DNA from: Flavobacteriales bacterium
Lineage (GTDB): Bacteria > Bacteroidota > Bacteroidia > Flavobacteriales_D > Crocinitomicaceae
Direction: 5' to 3'
Assembly (NCBI GenBank): GCA_947500755.1
Contig: CANMTO010000005.1
Coordinates: 1 to 64,000, forward strand
DNA length: 64,000 nucleotides
This document shows positions 26,828 through 34,760 of the stretch, piece by piece; the first letter of the stretch is position 1; each line of letters opens with the position of its first letter. A program made the position numbers and the translations under genes. The notes under the pieces were generated by a model. The model ran no database searches. It was not told the origin of the DNA and saw only the letters and a list, made by a program, of their open reading frames with translations.

Positions 26828-27967
26828 ATGAACTTTGAGAAAAATGAAAACCAGCAAATGATTGCACAAATGGTGCGTGACTTTGCTGAAAAAGAAATTA
26901 GACCCTACATGATGGATTGGGATCGAGATGAGCACTTTCCCGTAGAAACGATGAAGCGCATGGGAGAATTGGGATTACTCGGTATATTCGTTCCTGAGGC
27001 GTACGGAGGGTCTGGCTTTACTTATTTTGAATATGCTACGGCGCTGATGGAGCTCGGAAGAGTTTGTGGCGGAATTGGCCTCAGTGTAGCTGCTCATAAC
27101 TCCTTGTGTACAGGTCACATTTACTACCACGGGAATGAGGAACAGAAACAACGGTTTTTGCCCAAACTGTCAAGCGGAGAATTTATTGGCGCATGGGGTT
27201 TAACTGAACCAAATACTGGGTCTGATGCCATGCGCATGAAAACTACGGCCGTAAAAGAGGGGAACGATTGGATTATTAACGGTGCAAAGAACTGGATTAC
27301 TCATGGGCTTTCTGGAGATCTAGCCGTGGTACTTGTTAGAACTGGCGAAGTATTAGATAGTAACGGAATTACTGCGTTTATTATCGAGAAAGGAATGCCC
27401 GGGTTTTCGGCGGTTAAAATCAAGGATAAATTGGGGGTGCGCGCCAGCGAAACCGCTGAATTAATCTTCGACAATGTACGTGTACCGCAAGAAAACGTAC
27501 TTGGTGAAGTAGGTCAAGGATTTAAACAAGCCATGCAAGTGTTAGATGGCGGTAGAATATCCATTGCAGCACTCAGTTGTGGAATTGCAAGGGGAGCATT
27601 CGAAGCCTCTGTAAAATATGCAAAAGAACGTGAACAGTTTGGACAAGCCATTGCAGGATTCCAAGCCATTGCCTTTAAACTCGCTGATATGGCCACAGAA
27701 ATCGAAGCCTCTGAACTCTTAACCTTTCAAGCGGCATACCGAAAAAACAACAAGTTAAGCGTTACCAAAGAAGGTGCCTTTGCTAAGTACTTTTCCTCAG
27801 AGGTTGCCGTAAAATGCGGCAACGAAGCGGTCCAAATTATGGGAGGCTATGGCTACACGCGAGAGTATCCAGCGGAGAAGTTTTTGAGGGATTCTAAGTT
27901 GTTGACCATTGGTGAAGGAACCTCTGAAATTCAAAAAATAGTAATCTCAAGAGATTTAATAAAATAA
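26828..27967 (+). CDS. Acyl-CoA dehydrogenase
   Basis: 379 residues, full length for the family. It has the three-part fold: an alpha domain (NEEQKQRFLPKLSSGE), a central beta domain with the FAD/substrate signature (GAWGLTEPNTGSDAMRMKT) and a C-terminal helical domain ending in LLTIGEGTSEIQKIVISR. The pattern is closest to short or branched-chain acyl-CoA dehydrogenases, but chain-length preference cannot be read. It probably feeds electrons to ETF, whose genes are not here. Start ATG 26828. It may be cotranscribed with apt. Confidence 0.9.
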   Translation: MNFEKNENQQMIAQMVRDFAEKEIRPYMMDWDRDEHFPVETMKRMGELGLLGIFVPEAYGGSGFTYFEYATALMELGRVCGGIGLSVAAHNSLCTGHIYYHGNEEQKQRFLPKLSSGEFIGAWGLTEPNTGSDAMRMKTTAVKEGNDWIINGAKNWITHGLSGDLAVVLVRTGEVLDSNGITAFIIEKGMPGFSAVKIKDKLGVRASETAELIFDNVRVPQENVLGEVGQGFKQAMQVLDGGRISIAALSCGIARGAFEASVKYAKEREQFGQAIAGFQAIAFKLADMATEIEASELLTFQAAYRKNNKLSVTKEGAFAKYFSSEVAVKCGNEAVQIMGGYGYTREYPAEKFLRDSKLLTIGEGTSEIQKIVISRDLIK

Positions 27968-27968
27968 A

Positions 27969-27999
27969 TTTGGATTTTTAGCGGTTTACCGTATCTTTG
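27969..27999 (+). promoter_or_regulatory. rpsU promoter
   Basis: TTTG (27969-27972), 19-base spacer, TATCTTTG (27992-27999). This is a perfect consensus, as expected for a ribosomal protein gene; the leader to the ATG at 28022 is about 15-20 bases. Confidence 0.85.
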
Positions 28000-28021
28000 C
28001 AATCCAAAAAAGTTAGAACAT

Positions 28022-28213
28022 ATGCTTATTATTCCGATTAAAGAAGGCGAAAACATCGAACGTGCCCTCAAGAAGTACAAGAAAAAGTTTGAAAAAACAA
28101 ACGTAATGAAACAACTTCGAGCACGAAAAGAATTCGAAAAACCATCTATTTCTCGACGTCAAGAAGTAATTCGTGCCGCGTATAAGCAACGTATGCAATC
28201 ACAACAATTGTAA
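28022..28213 (+). CDS. rpsU: 30S ribosomal protein S21
   Basis: 63 residues, highly basic, matching Bacteroidota S21 (MLIIPIKEGENIERALKKYK, then KFEKTNVMKQLRARKEFEKPS and SRRQEVIRAAYKQRMQ). Component of the small subunit near the anti-Shine-Dalgarno end of 16S rRNA. It has its own consensus promoter and a strong terminator, so it is monocistronic. Confidence 0.97.
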   Translation: MLIIPIKEGENIERALKKYKKKFEKTNVMKQLRARKEFEKPSISRRQEVIRAAYKQRMQSQQL

Positions 28214-28234
28214 CATTACAACTCATATTTCGTT

Positions 28235-28257
28235 AAGGGGCCTAGGCCCCTTTTTTT
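28235..28257 (+). terminator. rpsU terminator
   Basis: The perfect palindrome AAGGGGCCTAGGCCCCTT (stem AAGGGGC, loop CTAG) is followed by seven or more T. The T-tract runs directly into the ATG of the recombinase gene at 28258. Confidence 0.92.
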
Positions 28258-29130
28258 ATGCTCCAAAAATTCTACGAATACTTGCGCTTTGAAAAGCGTT
28301 TTTCTGAACACACCCTAGTGGCTTACACTACGGACTTGGAGCAATTTGTGGTCTTTTCTGAGGTGACTTCCCTGCAAGCAATCACCCAATTGAAATCAGT
28401 ATTCATACGTGGATGGATTGTTCAACTCATGGAGGATGGGTATTCTAATAAAAGTGTAAATCGTAAATTAGCCTCACTGCGTACCCTGTTCAAATGGCTA
28501 AGGAAAGAAGGTATAAGTATTGAAAATCCGATGTCGAGAATTAGAGGCCCAAAAGTTGAAAAACGACTCCCCTCCTTTGCCAGAGAACAAGAACTGGGCT
28601 CAGACCGAACGAAGCACTTGTTTAATAACGACTTTAATGGATTACGTGATGAATTAATGTTGGAATTATTTTACCAAACAGGCATTCGTTTGAGCGAACT
28701 TATTGGATTAACCCTACCGGATATACAATCCAATAGCATTAAGGTATTGGGGAAACGAAATAAAGAGCGCATCATTCCGATTAGTTCCTCCTTGCACCAA
28801 ATAATCCAACACTATATCGCTGCACGAGCCGTTTTCGCTAAATGTAATCGCTTGTTGATGCTAGAAAACGGTAAGCCCCTTTATCCGGCTTTCGTATATC
28901 GAAAAATTCATCAAATGCTTGGTACGCTCACTACCTTAGATAAACGAAGTCCGCACGTATTACGACACACCTTTGCTACACACATGCTAAATAACGGCGC
29001 TGGACTTGAAACACTAAAGGCCTTACTTGGACATGCTTCGCTGGCCGCAACGCAAGTATACACGCACAACTCCTTTGCGCAATTAAATCAAATTTATCGG
29101 CATGCGCACCCTCGGATGAATAAAAACTAA
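28258..29130 (+). CDS. Tyrosine recombinase, XerC/XerD family
   Basis: 290 residues, the usual Xer length. The N-terminal SAM-like core-binding domain (1-90) precedes the catalytic domain with the full active set: R144 (TGIRLSEL), K166, H233 and R236 (HVLRHTFATHM), H259 (LLGHASLAATQ) and nucleophile Y268. Xer enzymes resolve chromosome dimers at dif; whether this is the XerC or XerD partner is not clear from the window, and no dif site was recognised. The ATG is the first base after the rpsU terminator T-tract. Its stop overlaps the convergent MazG-like gene by 4 bases. Confidence 0.9.
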   Translation: MLQKFYEYLRFEKRFSEHTLVAYTTDLEQFVVFSEVTSLQAITQLKSVFIRGWIVQLMEDGYSNKSVNRKLASLRTLFKWLRKEGISIENPMSRIRGPKVEKRLPSFAREQELGSDRTKHLFNNDFNGLRDELMLELFYQTGIRLSELIGLTLPDIQSNSIKVLGKRNKERIIPISSSLHQIIQHYIAARAVFAKCNRLLMLENGKPLYPAFVYRKIHQMLGTLTTLDKRSPHVLRHTFATHMLNNGAGLETLKALLGHASLAATQVYTHNSFAQLNQIYRHAHPRMNKN

Positions 29131-29456
29131 GGGTTTAATTTAGGATTCTTCAAATGCCGCTCGGCATCACGTTGCGTTTTTTTATCGAGATTTTTTATCA
29201 TGGCATGCGTAAGATCGATTCCTGTTTGATTTGCAATGCAAATGAGTACAAACATAACATCCGCTAATTCATCTCCTAACTCCTTGTTTTTGTCTGATTC
29301 TTTTTCACTTTGTTCACCATACCTGCGGGCCATGATTCGAGCCACCTCACCTACTTCTTCCGTGAGCATCGCCATGTTCGTTAAGGGATCAAAATAGCGG
29401 ACTCCGTTCTCTTTAATCCATTGATCCACTAAGGTTTGTGCCTCATCTATTTTCAT
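29127..29456 (-). CDS. MazG-like nucleotide pyrophosphohydrolase
   Basis: 109 residues. The all-alpha NTP-PPase signature is visible: EEVGE (33-37) and ELADVMFVLICIAN (63-76), which hold the Mg-binding acidic residues. Enzymes of this small type hydrolyse (d)NTPs, often non-canonical ones, to the monophosphate and PPi. Start ATG 29456 overlaps the ribE end by 14 bases, indicating one transcript with ribE. Convergent 4-base overlap with the recombinase gene at its 3' end. Confidence 0.85.
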   Translation of the reverse strand: MKIDEAQTLVDQWIKENGVRYFDPLTNMAMLTEEVGEVARIMARRYGEQSEKESDKNKELGDELADVMFVLICIANQTGIDLTHAMIKNLDKKTQRDAERHLKNPKLNP

Positions 29457-30039
29457 ACGCTTTCATATATTGTTGCACATATTTCCCGATAATATCAAAC
29501 TCCAAATTAACGCGGTCTCCGATTGAAATCTGATGAAAGGTTGTATGCTCATACGTGTATGGAATAATGCAAACACTAAATTGATTCGGTCGAGCATCGA
29601 CCACCGTAAGGCTTACGCCGTTCACCGTAATAGAACCCTTTTCTACAGTCAATTGATCCCCTTCATAGGTAACGGTAAATTTCCAACTCCCCTCTTGGTC
29701 TTCCATGGCAATGCAAATCCCAACCGTATCAACATGACCTTGAACAATATGCCCATCAAGCCTGCCGTTGTGCTGCATACTTCGCTCCAAATTGACTAAA
29801 TCTCCAAGCTTCCAGTTGGCCAGATTTGTTTTCACAATCGTTTCATGAATCGCTGTAACTTTATATTCAGCGGTAGATGGATTGACATGAACAACGGTTA
29901 AACAACAGCCATTATGAGAAACACTTTGATCTACATTAAACGAAGGTGCTAAGGCTGTGGTTAAGGTAAGTGTTATGTTGTTTTGATGTTTTTCAATTTC
30001 AACCACACGTGCCATTTCTTCAACAATCCCTGTAAACAT
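29443..30039 (-). CDS. ribE: Riboflavin synthase alpha chain
   Basis: 198 residues made of two tandem lumazine-binding domains. The canonical start MFTGIVEEMA is present, with SHNGCCLTV in repeat 1 and VNGVSLTV in repeat 2. It dismutates two 6,7-dimethyl-8-ribityllumazine molecules to riboflavin in the cytoplasm. Other rib genes are not nearby. It lies three bases after the response regulator gene and overlaps the MazG-like gene. Confidence 0.95.
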   Translation of the reverse strand: MFTGIVEEMARVVEIEKHQNNITLTLTTALAPSFNVDQSVSHNGCCLTVVHVNPSTAEYKVTAIHETIVKTNLANWKLGDLVNLERSMQHNGRLDGHIVQGHVDTVGICIAMEDQEGSWKFTVTYEGDQLTVEKGSITVNGVSLTVVDARPNQFSVCIIPYTYEHTTFHQISIGDRVNLEFDIIGKYVQQYMKAYENR

Positions 30040-30042
30040 GAT

Positions 30043-30720
30043 TTAATTGCTTTGATTAATAAATTTATACCCAACCCCACGAATCGAATGGAAGTATTTT
30101 GGGTGTTTTTGATCCCCTTCAAACAACTTTCGAAAAGCTAAGACAAAGTTATCAATTGTTCGGGTTGTAGGGTATACATCCTCTCCCCAAACTTTATCTA
30201 ATATCTCATCTCGAGATAATACGCGGTTTTCATGTTCCACAAAAAGTTTAAGCAAGGTCATTTCTTTTTTTGATAAGGTTTGAACTTCTGATGTTTGCGT
30301 ATTAATCACCTCCATAGACTCAAAATTAAGTTCAAATAATCCGAGGGCATAGGTCATGGTCTGTTTGGGCAAAAGAACCTGAATTCGGAGGATCAACTCT
30401 TCCAAATTAAAGGGTTTTGCCAAATAATCATTCGCCCCGGCCTTCAATCCTTCGATTCGATCGGATGCATTTCCCTTGGCAGACAGAAATAATATCCCTA
30501 CCCCGGAGTGCCTTCTGATTTCTTTACACAGATCGATGCCAGAAAACCCCGGCAACATGTTGTCAAGCATCACCAAATCGCAGGAAAGAACCTGCTGAAT
30601 ATTATCCATTACTTGCCCGCCATGCGTATAACACAACGTTTCAAATCCCTCCTTCCTTAAGTTGAATACGATAAATTCTAACAAAGTCGGGTCGTCTTCA
30701 ACCACGCATATTTTGGCCAT
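30043..30720 (-). CDS. OmpR-family response regulator
   Basis: 225 residues: a receiver domain (about 1-118, acidic pocket EDD near 8-10, phosphoacceptor D53 in MLDNMLPG, K near 102) and a C-terminal winged-helix DNA-binding domain (about 130-225, ending RGVGYKF). No histidine kinase gene is adjacent, so its partner is unknown. It heads a minus-strand group with ribE and the MazG-like gene and is divergent from a secreted protease gene across a 56-base gap that must hold both promoters. Confidence 0.92.
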   Translation of the reverse strand: MAKICVVEDDPTLLEFIVFNLRKEGFETLCYTHGGQVMDNIQQVLSCDLVMLDNMLPGFSGIDLCKEIRRHSGVGILFLSAKGNASDRIEGLKAGANDYLAKPFNLEELILRIQVLLPKQTMTYALGLFELNFESMEVINTQTSEVQTLSKKEMTLLKLFVEHENRVLSRDEILDKVWGEDVYPTTRTIDNFVLAFRKLFEGDQKHPKYFHSIRGVGYKFINQSN

Positions 30721-30739
30721 TCTTGAACATTAAAAATTG

Positions 30740-30747
30740 TATATTTG
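30740..30747 (+). promoter_or_regulatory. -7 box of the trypsin-like protease gene
   Basis: TATATTTG, an exact TAnnTTTG, about 30 bases before the ATG at 30777. It lies in the short divergent region with the response regulator. A spaced TTTG (30712-30715) is 24 bases away, slightly long. Confidence 0.55.
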
Positions 30748-30776
30748 CGAGTGAAATTAAACAAAATCCGTTCTCT

Positions 30777-32915
30777 ATGAAAAAACTTTTACTCGGATTC
30801 ATTAGCGCTTTTGTGCTAACGGTCTCAATTCAAGCACAGGTTCATGTGTTTTCAAAACAAATGTTTGGTAAAGAAGTGCCAACCATACAAGTTGCTGCGC
30901 CTAATTTGGTGCAATTACAACAAGAAGATATTTTACGCGACAAACAAGGATTGCTTTATCGAGTTGGGAGTGCACGTACTGTAAATATATCTCCACAAAA
31001 TGCGGGGATTTGGAGCACCCTGCCAAATGGTGACCGTCAATGGAAATTGCGTGTTAGCTCGGAAGGAGCTGAAGCCTTAAGCTTTTTATTCCAAACGTTT
31101 AAATTGTATGGCGGTACAACCCTCGAAATAAAAAATAACAAGGGGGAATTGTTACATCCAGTTTTACGTAATAAAGATGTAGAAGAGCACTTTATGTACG
31201 ATGCGGCGTTATGTACTGGAGATGAAATGGTTCTTATTTTGACCGAACCAGCGCATGTGACCCCATCCGAATTATTCATTGACCGCATGATTTACAACTA
31301 TCGTGCTACAGAAATAAGTACAGAAGAAAAAATCAATGAATCTGAGGCGTGCGAAGTAAACGTAAATTGTACTCCGGTCGGTGATAACTGGCAAGATGAA
31401 AAACGCGGTGTTGCTCGGATCTATGTGGTTGAGGGGAACCAAGCAGGGTGGTGTACAGGCTCATTAGTAAACAACTTAGCCAACGATTGTAAGCCCTTAT
31501 TTTTAACAGCCTTACATTGCGGGGTAAATTGCAGTGCCGCTGACTTTAATCAATGGAAATTCTACTTTCGTTACGAATCTCCAAACTGCCAAAACCCAAA
31601 TACTGCTGGAACCTTAGATGACTATTTCATCAATGGCTGTGTTAAATTGTCTGACTCTGGTGACGGTGGTGGCGCTACGGGTTCTGACTTTTTGTTGGTG
31701 CAATTAGGGACAGCAGCAAATCAAGCAACTACGATTACTACACTTAAATCAGCAAACTTTAATGCGTATTGGAACGGATGGGATGCCAACAACACCGCAA
31801 CTTCAGGAGGTGTGGGTATACACCACCCCGCAGGTGACATTAAAAAAATATCAACCTTCAATGGAAATACCGTGACCTCTGCTTGGAACGGAAACGGTTT
31901 ACAATCCCACTGGAGGCTCACTTGGTCTTCCAATGCTAACGGTTACGGAGTAACGGAAGGTGGTTCCTCGGGTTCGCCTTTATTTAATAATTCCTCAGGA
32001 AGAATTGTTGGTACACTCACGGGAGGTGGTTCTTATTGCAATGCAACCAACCAACCGGACTATTACGGTAAAATGTCCTACCACTGGATTTCCAACGGGT
32101 CAACGAATAATCGTCGTTTAAAGCCGTTCTTGGATCCGGCTAATACAGGTGCATTAACACAAAATGGTTCAGCGAATCCTTGCTCTGCTGGGGCGACGCT
32201 GTGCATACCATCGATTTCAAATGCTTGCGATGAGTATATTGGAGGGGTGCAATTGAATACCATAAACAATACGAGTTCCTGCACGGCTGGTGGATATATC
32301 GATTACGGTAATATTTCTACAACCCTTGCTAAAGGAACCGCATATTCTGCAACAATTACCCCTGGAGTCATTGGCCAAGCAAATCCTGGTGCATATCCGA
32401 ACGACGAGATTGCGATTTGGATTGATTACAATAACGATATGGATTTCAATGATGTCGGCGAGCAAGTTGGATACGTATTGGTTGGTGCGGGATGGAGTAA
32501 CGTATTTAATTTTACCGTTCCAATGTCTGCAACTACCGGTGCCCTGAACATGCGTGTTCGTATTTCTTTTTCTCCGGACGGGGCAATTGACCCTTGTGCT
32601 GTTTCTACCTACGGTGAAACAGAGGATTATACCGTAAACATTACGGCTGCGTCAGGACTTCAGGGGCTAAACGCGGACTTGGTTTCTATTTATCCGAATC
32701 CAACAGAAAATAACATAACGATCGCATTGGGTGAGTTGGCTAAAGAAATGAATCAAATTGATGTGCTTGATATCACAGGAAAAATTGTTCGTCAGCTTTC
32801 ACAACTCAATGGATCTGTTGCTGAATTAGAACTAAGTAACCTAGCAAAAGGAATTTACCATGTGGTAATTTCAACGAATCAAGGAACGATAACGAAACAA
32901 GTAATTAAACAATAA
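30777..32915 (+). CDS. T9SS-secreted trypsin-like serine protease with GEVED domain
   Basis: 712 residues from ATG 30777, which opens a signal peptide (MKKLLLGFISAFVLTVSIQAQ). A propeptide-like region precedes a chymotrypsin-fold domain with candidate triad H247 (LTALHCG), D304 (GSDFLLV) and S398 (GGSSGSPLF); spacing and the CTGSLVNN start resemble lysyl endopeptidase-type enzymes. A GEVED domain (about 500-625, GETEDYTV) follows, then a type A sorting domain (IYPNPTENNITI...GIYHVVIS). The enzyme is expected at the surface or in the medium. An upstream in-frame TTG at 30723 overlaps the promoter and is rejected. Confidence 0.9.
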   Translation: MKKLLLGFISAFVLTVSIQAQVHVFSKQMFGKEVPTIQVAAPNLVQLQQEDILRDKQGLLYRVGSARTVNISPQNAGIWSTLPNGDRQWKLRVSSEGAEALSFLFQTFKLYGGTTLEIKNNKGELLHPVLRNKDVEEHFMYDAALCTGDEMVLILTEPAHVTPSELFIDRMIYNYRATEISTEEKINESEACEVNVNCTPVGDNWQDEKRGVARIYVVEGNQAGWCTGSLVNNLANDCKPLFLTALHCGVNCSAADFNQWKFYFRYESPNCQNPNTAGTLDDYFINGCVKLSDSGDGGGATGSDFLLVQLGTAANQATTITTLKSANFNAYWNGWDANNTATSGGVGIHHPAGDIKKISTFNGNTVTSAWNGNGLQSHWRLTWSSNANGYGVTEGGSSGSPLFNNSSGRIVGTLTGGGSYCNATNQPDYYGKMSYHWISNGSTNNRRLKPFLDPANTGALTQNGSANPCSAGATLCIPSISNACDEYIGGVQLNTINNTSSCTAGGYIDYGNISTTLAKGTAYSATITPGVIGQANPGAYPNDEIAIWIDYNNDMDFNDVGEQVGYVLVGAGWSNVFNFTVPMSATTGALNMRVRISFSPDGAIDPCAVSTYGETEDYTVNITAASGLQGLNADLVSIYPNPTENNITIALGELAKEMNQIDVLDITGKIVRQLSQLNGSVAELELSNLAKGIYHVVISTNQGTITKQVIKQ

Positions 32916-32934
32916 GTAAGCACTTCAAGCATTT

Positions 32935-32962
32935 AAAGCCCCGGAATCCGGGGCTTTTTTTT
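32935..32962 (+). terminator. Rho-independent terminator
   Basis: Stem AAAGCCCCGG / CCGGGGCTTT with loop AAT and eight T. It ends the protease gene only 14 bases before the uvrC start codon. Confidence 0.92.
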
Positions 32963-32963
32963 G

Positions 32964-32971
32964 TACTTTCG
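32964..32971 (+). promoter_or_regulatory. Possible uvrC -7 box
   Basis: TACTTTCG, one mismatch to TAnnTTTG, begins right at the end of the terminator T-tract and ends four bases before the uvrC ATG at 32976. No -33 element is possible except within the hairpin. Confidence 0.4.
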
Positions 32972-32975
32972 CAGT

Positions 32976-34760
32976 ATGAGGATTGAAGTTGCTCATCCTG
33001 GATTTCTTGCGCTCCTACCCGATTCCCCAGGGGTCTATAAATACTATGATGCGAACGGGAAATTACTATATGTAGGCAAAGCCAAACACCTAAAAAAAAG
33101 GGTTTCTAGTTATTTCAACAAAACGCACGAGGATGCGAAAACAAGAATTCTTGTAAGGCAAATTCATTCGATTGAACTGATACTAGTTGACTCGGAAATG
33201 GATGCCTTGTTACTCGAAAACAACCTCATCAAAGAAAATAAACCACGGTATAACATTCTATTAAAGGATGACAAAACCTATCCTTGGATTTGCCTGAAAA
33301 AGGAACCCTTCCCACGGGTGTTTATCACACGAACACGTTATATAAATAAAGATGAATACTTTGGGCCTTACCCTAAAGGTAGAATTCATAGGCAGCTTTT
33401 GGATATTATCCACGATTTGTATCCGATTCGCACCTGTTCATTAGATTTATCTCAGCAAGCCATCGAACGTAAACAATACAAAGTCTGTTTAGAATATCAT
33501 TTGAAACGCTGTGATGGTCCGTGCATTAATGCTGCGCTTAATGAACTTTACGAGGGGTATATCGCGGAAATTCGCTTACTCCTTAAGGGTAAGACCTTTG
33601 CTTTGATTCAAGCGCTTAAGCGGCAAATGAGTGAACACGTAAGTAACCTGGCGTTTGAACGAGCACAGGTAGTGAAAATAAAATTGGAAGCACTTGAAGG
33701 ATACCACGCGAAATCCGTGATGGTAAATAATCCGAAAATAAACTGTGATGTATTAACCTTGTCACAAGAGGCCAACTTGGTTTATTACAATTACCTTTGG
33801 GTTCGAGAAGGTCGCGTAGATTTCTCCGTTTCCGATCATGTGAATCTTCCCATCAATGAAATCATGGATGACCTCGCTAAAATCATTTGGCATCAACTTC
33901 ACATGGGATTCAATAGCCAAGAACATGAAATTATAAGTAATATCGATATCACGAATGACCTTCCAGGATTTCATTTCAGCAAACCCATTCGCGGTGAAAA
34001 AATGGAACTGATAACGTTCTCATTAAAAAACATAAAACACCGGACCAATCAAACAGAGGCACCCAAAAATGTGGTTAATGTTCGTGAACGCATTGCTCAA
34101 TTACAAGTAGGGTTGCGCTTACCCTCCCCACCCATTCATATCGAGTGTTTCGATAATTCTAATTTTCAAGGAACCAATGCCGTTGCTGCATGCGTAGTAT
34201 TTAAGAATGGCTTGCCCTCCGCTTCCGATTACCGGCATTTTAATATAAAAACGGTGGTGGGTCCGGATGACTTTGCTTCCATGAAAGAAATCGTTCATCG
34301 GCGATATAAACGTACGTTGGAAGAAGACCGAAGCTTACCCGATCTGATTGTAATTGACGGTGGGAAAGGACAGCTTTCTGCCGCATTAGAGGCGCTGGAA
34401 TCATTACATCTAAGGGGTAAGATTCCGGTAATTGGTTTAGCCAAAAAACTTGAAGAGGTGTTTTTCCCAGGGGATACATACCCAATTCTTTTAGATCGAA
34501 ACAACCCTGGGCTATTATTGCTGCAACATATCCGTAATGAAGCACATCGATTCGGAATAACGCATCACCGAAATAAACGGAGTAACTCCTTTTTAGTGTC
34601 TGAATTCAATGAAATCCCAGGCATTGGAAACAAATCTCGTCAAAAAATACAAGCGCATTTTGCCAGCTTGAAACAATTTAAAAAGGCCAGCCTTGAGGAA
34701 CAAGACCTTAAACTAGGAAAACCCTTAGCAAATAAACTAAGGTCCTACCTTAAGGATTAG
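32976..34760 (+). CDS. uvrC: Excinuclease ABC subunit C
   Basis: 594 residues, normal length. The GIY-YIG endonuclease domain (GVYKYYDANGKLLYVGKAKHLKKRV, about 19-43) makes the 3' incision. A UVR motif (about 205-235) contacts UvrB, an RNase H-like domain (ECFDNSNFQGTNAVAACVVF, DLIVIDGGKGQLSAA) makes the 5' incision, and the C-terminal HhH (IPGIGNKSRQKIQAHF) binds DNA. The ATG at 32976 fits the family start; an in-frame TTG at 32961 lies in the terminator. UvrA and UvrB are not in the window. Its stop overlaps the convergent metalloprotease gene by 4 bases. Confidence 0.96.
   Translation: MRIEVAHPGFLALLPDSPGVYKYYDANGKLLYVGKAKHLKKRVSSYFNKTHEDAKTRILVRQIHSIELILVDSEMDALLLENNLIKENKPRYNILLKDDKTYPWICLKKEPFPRVFITRTRYINKDEYFGPYPKGRIHRQLLDIIHDLYPIRTCSLDLSQQAIERKQYKVCLEYHLKRCDGPCINAALNELYEGYIAEIRLLLKGKTFALIQALKRQMSEHVSNLAFERAQVVKIKLEALEGYHAKSVMVNNPKINCDVLTLSQEANLVYYNYLWVREGRVDFSVSDHVNLPINEIMDDLAKIIWHQLHMGFNSQEHEIISNIDITNDLPGFHFSKPIRGEKMELITFSLKNIKHRTNQTEAPKNVVNVRERIAQLQVGLRLPSPPIHIECFDNSNFQGTNAVAACVVFKNGLPSASDYRHFNIKTVVGPDDFASMKEIVHRRYKRTLEEDRSLPDLIVIDGGKGQLSAALEALESLHLRGKIPVIGLAKKLEEVFFPGDTYPILLDRNNPGLLLLQHIRNEAHRFGITHHRNKRSNSFLVSEFNEIPGIGNKSRQKIQAHFASLKQFKKASLEEQDLKLGKPLANKLRSYLKD

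Noticed and set aside
28258-29130. Tyrosine recombinase as a marker of a mobile element
   Set aside because: Length and motifs are those of housekeeping Xer proteins; no att repeats, tRNA or cargo genes nearby.
32961-32975. TTG at 32961 as the uvrC start
   Set aside because: It is in the terminator T-tract; ATG 32976 matches the family start.
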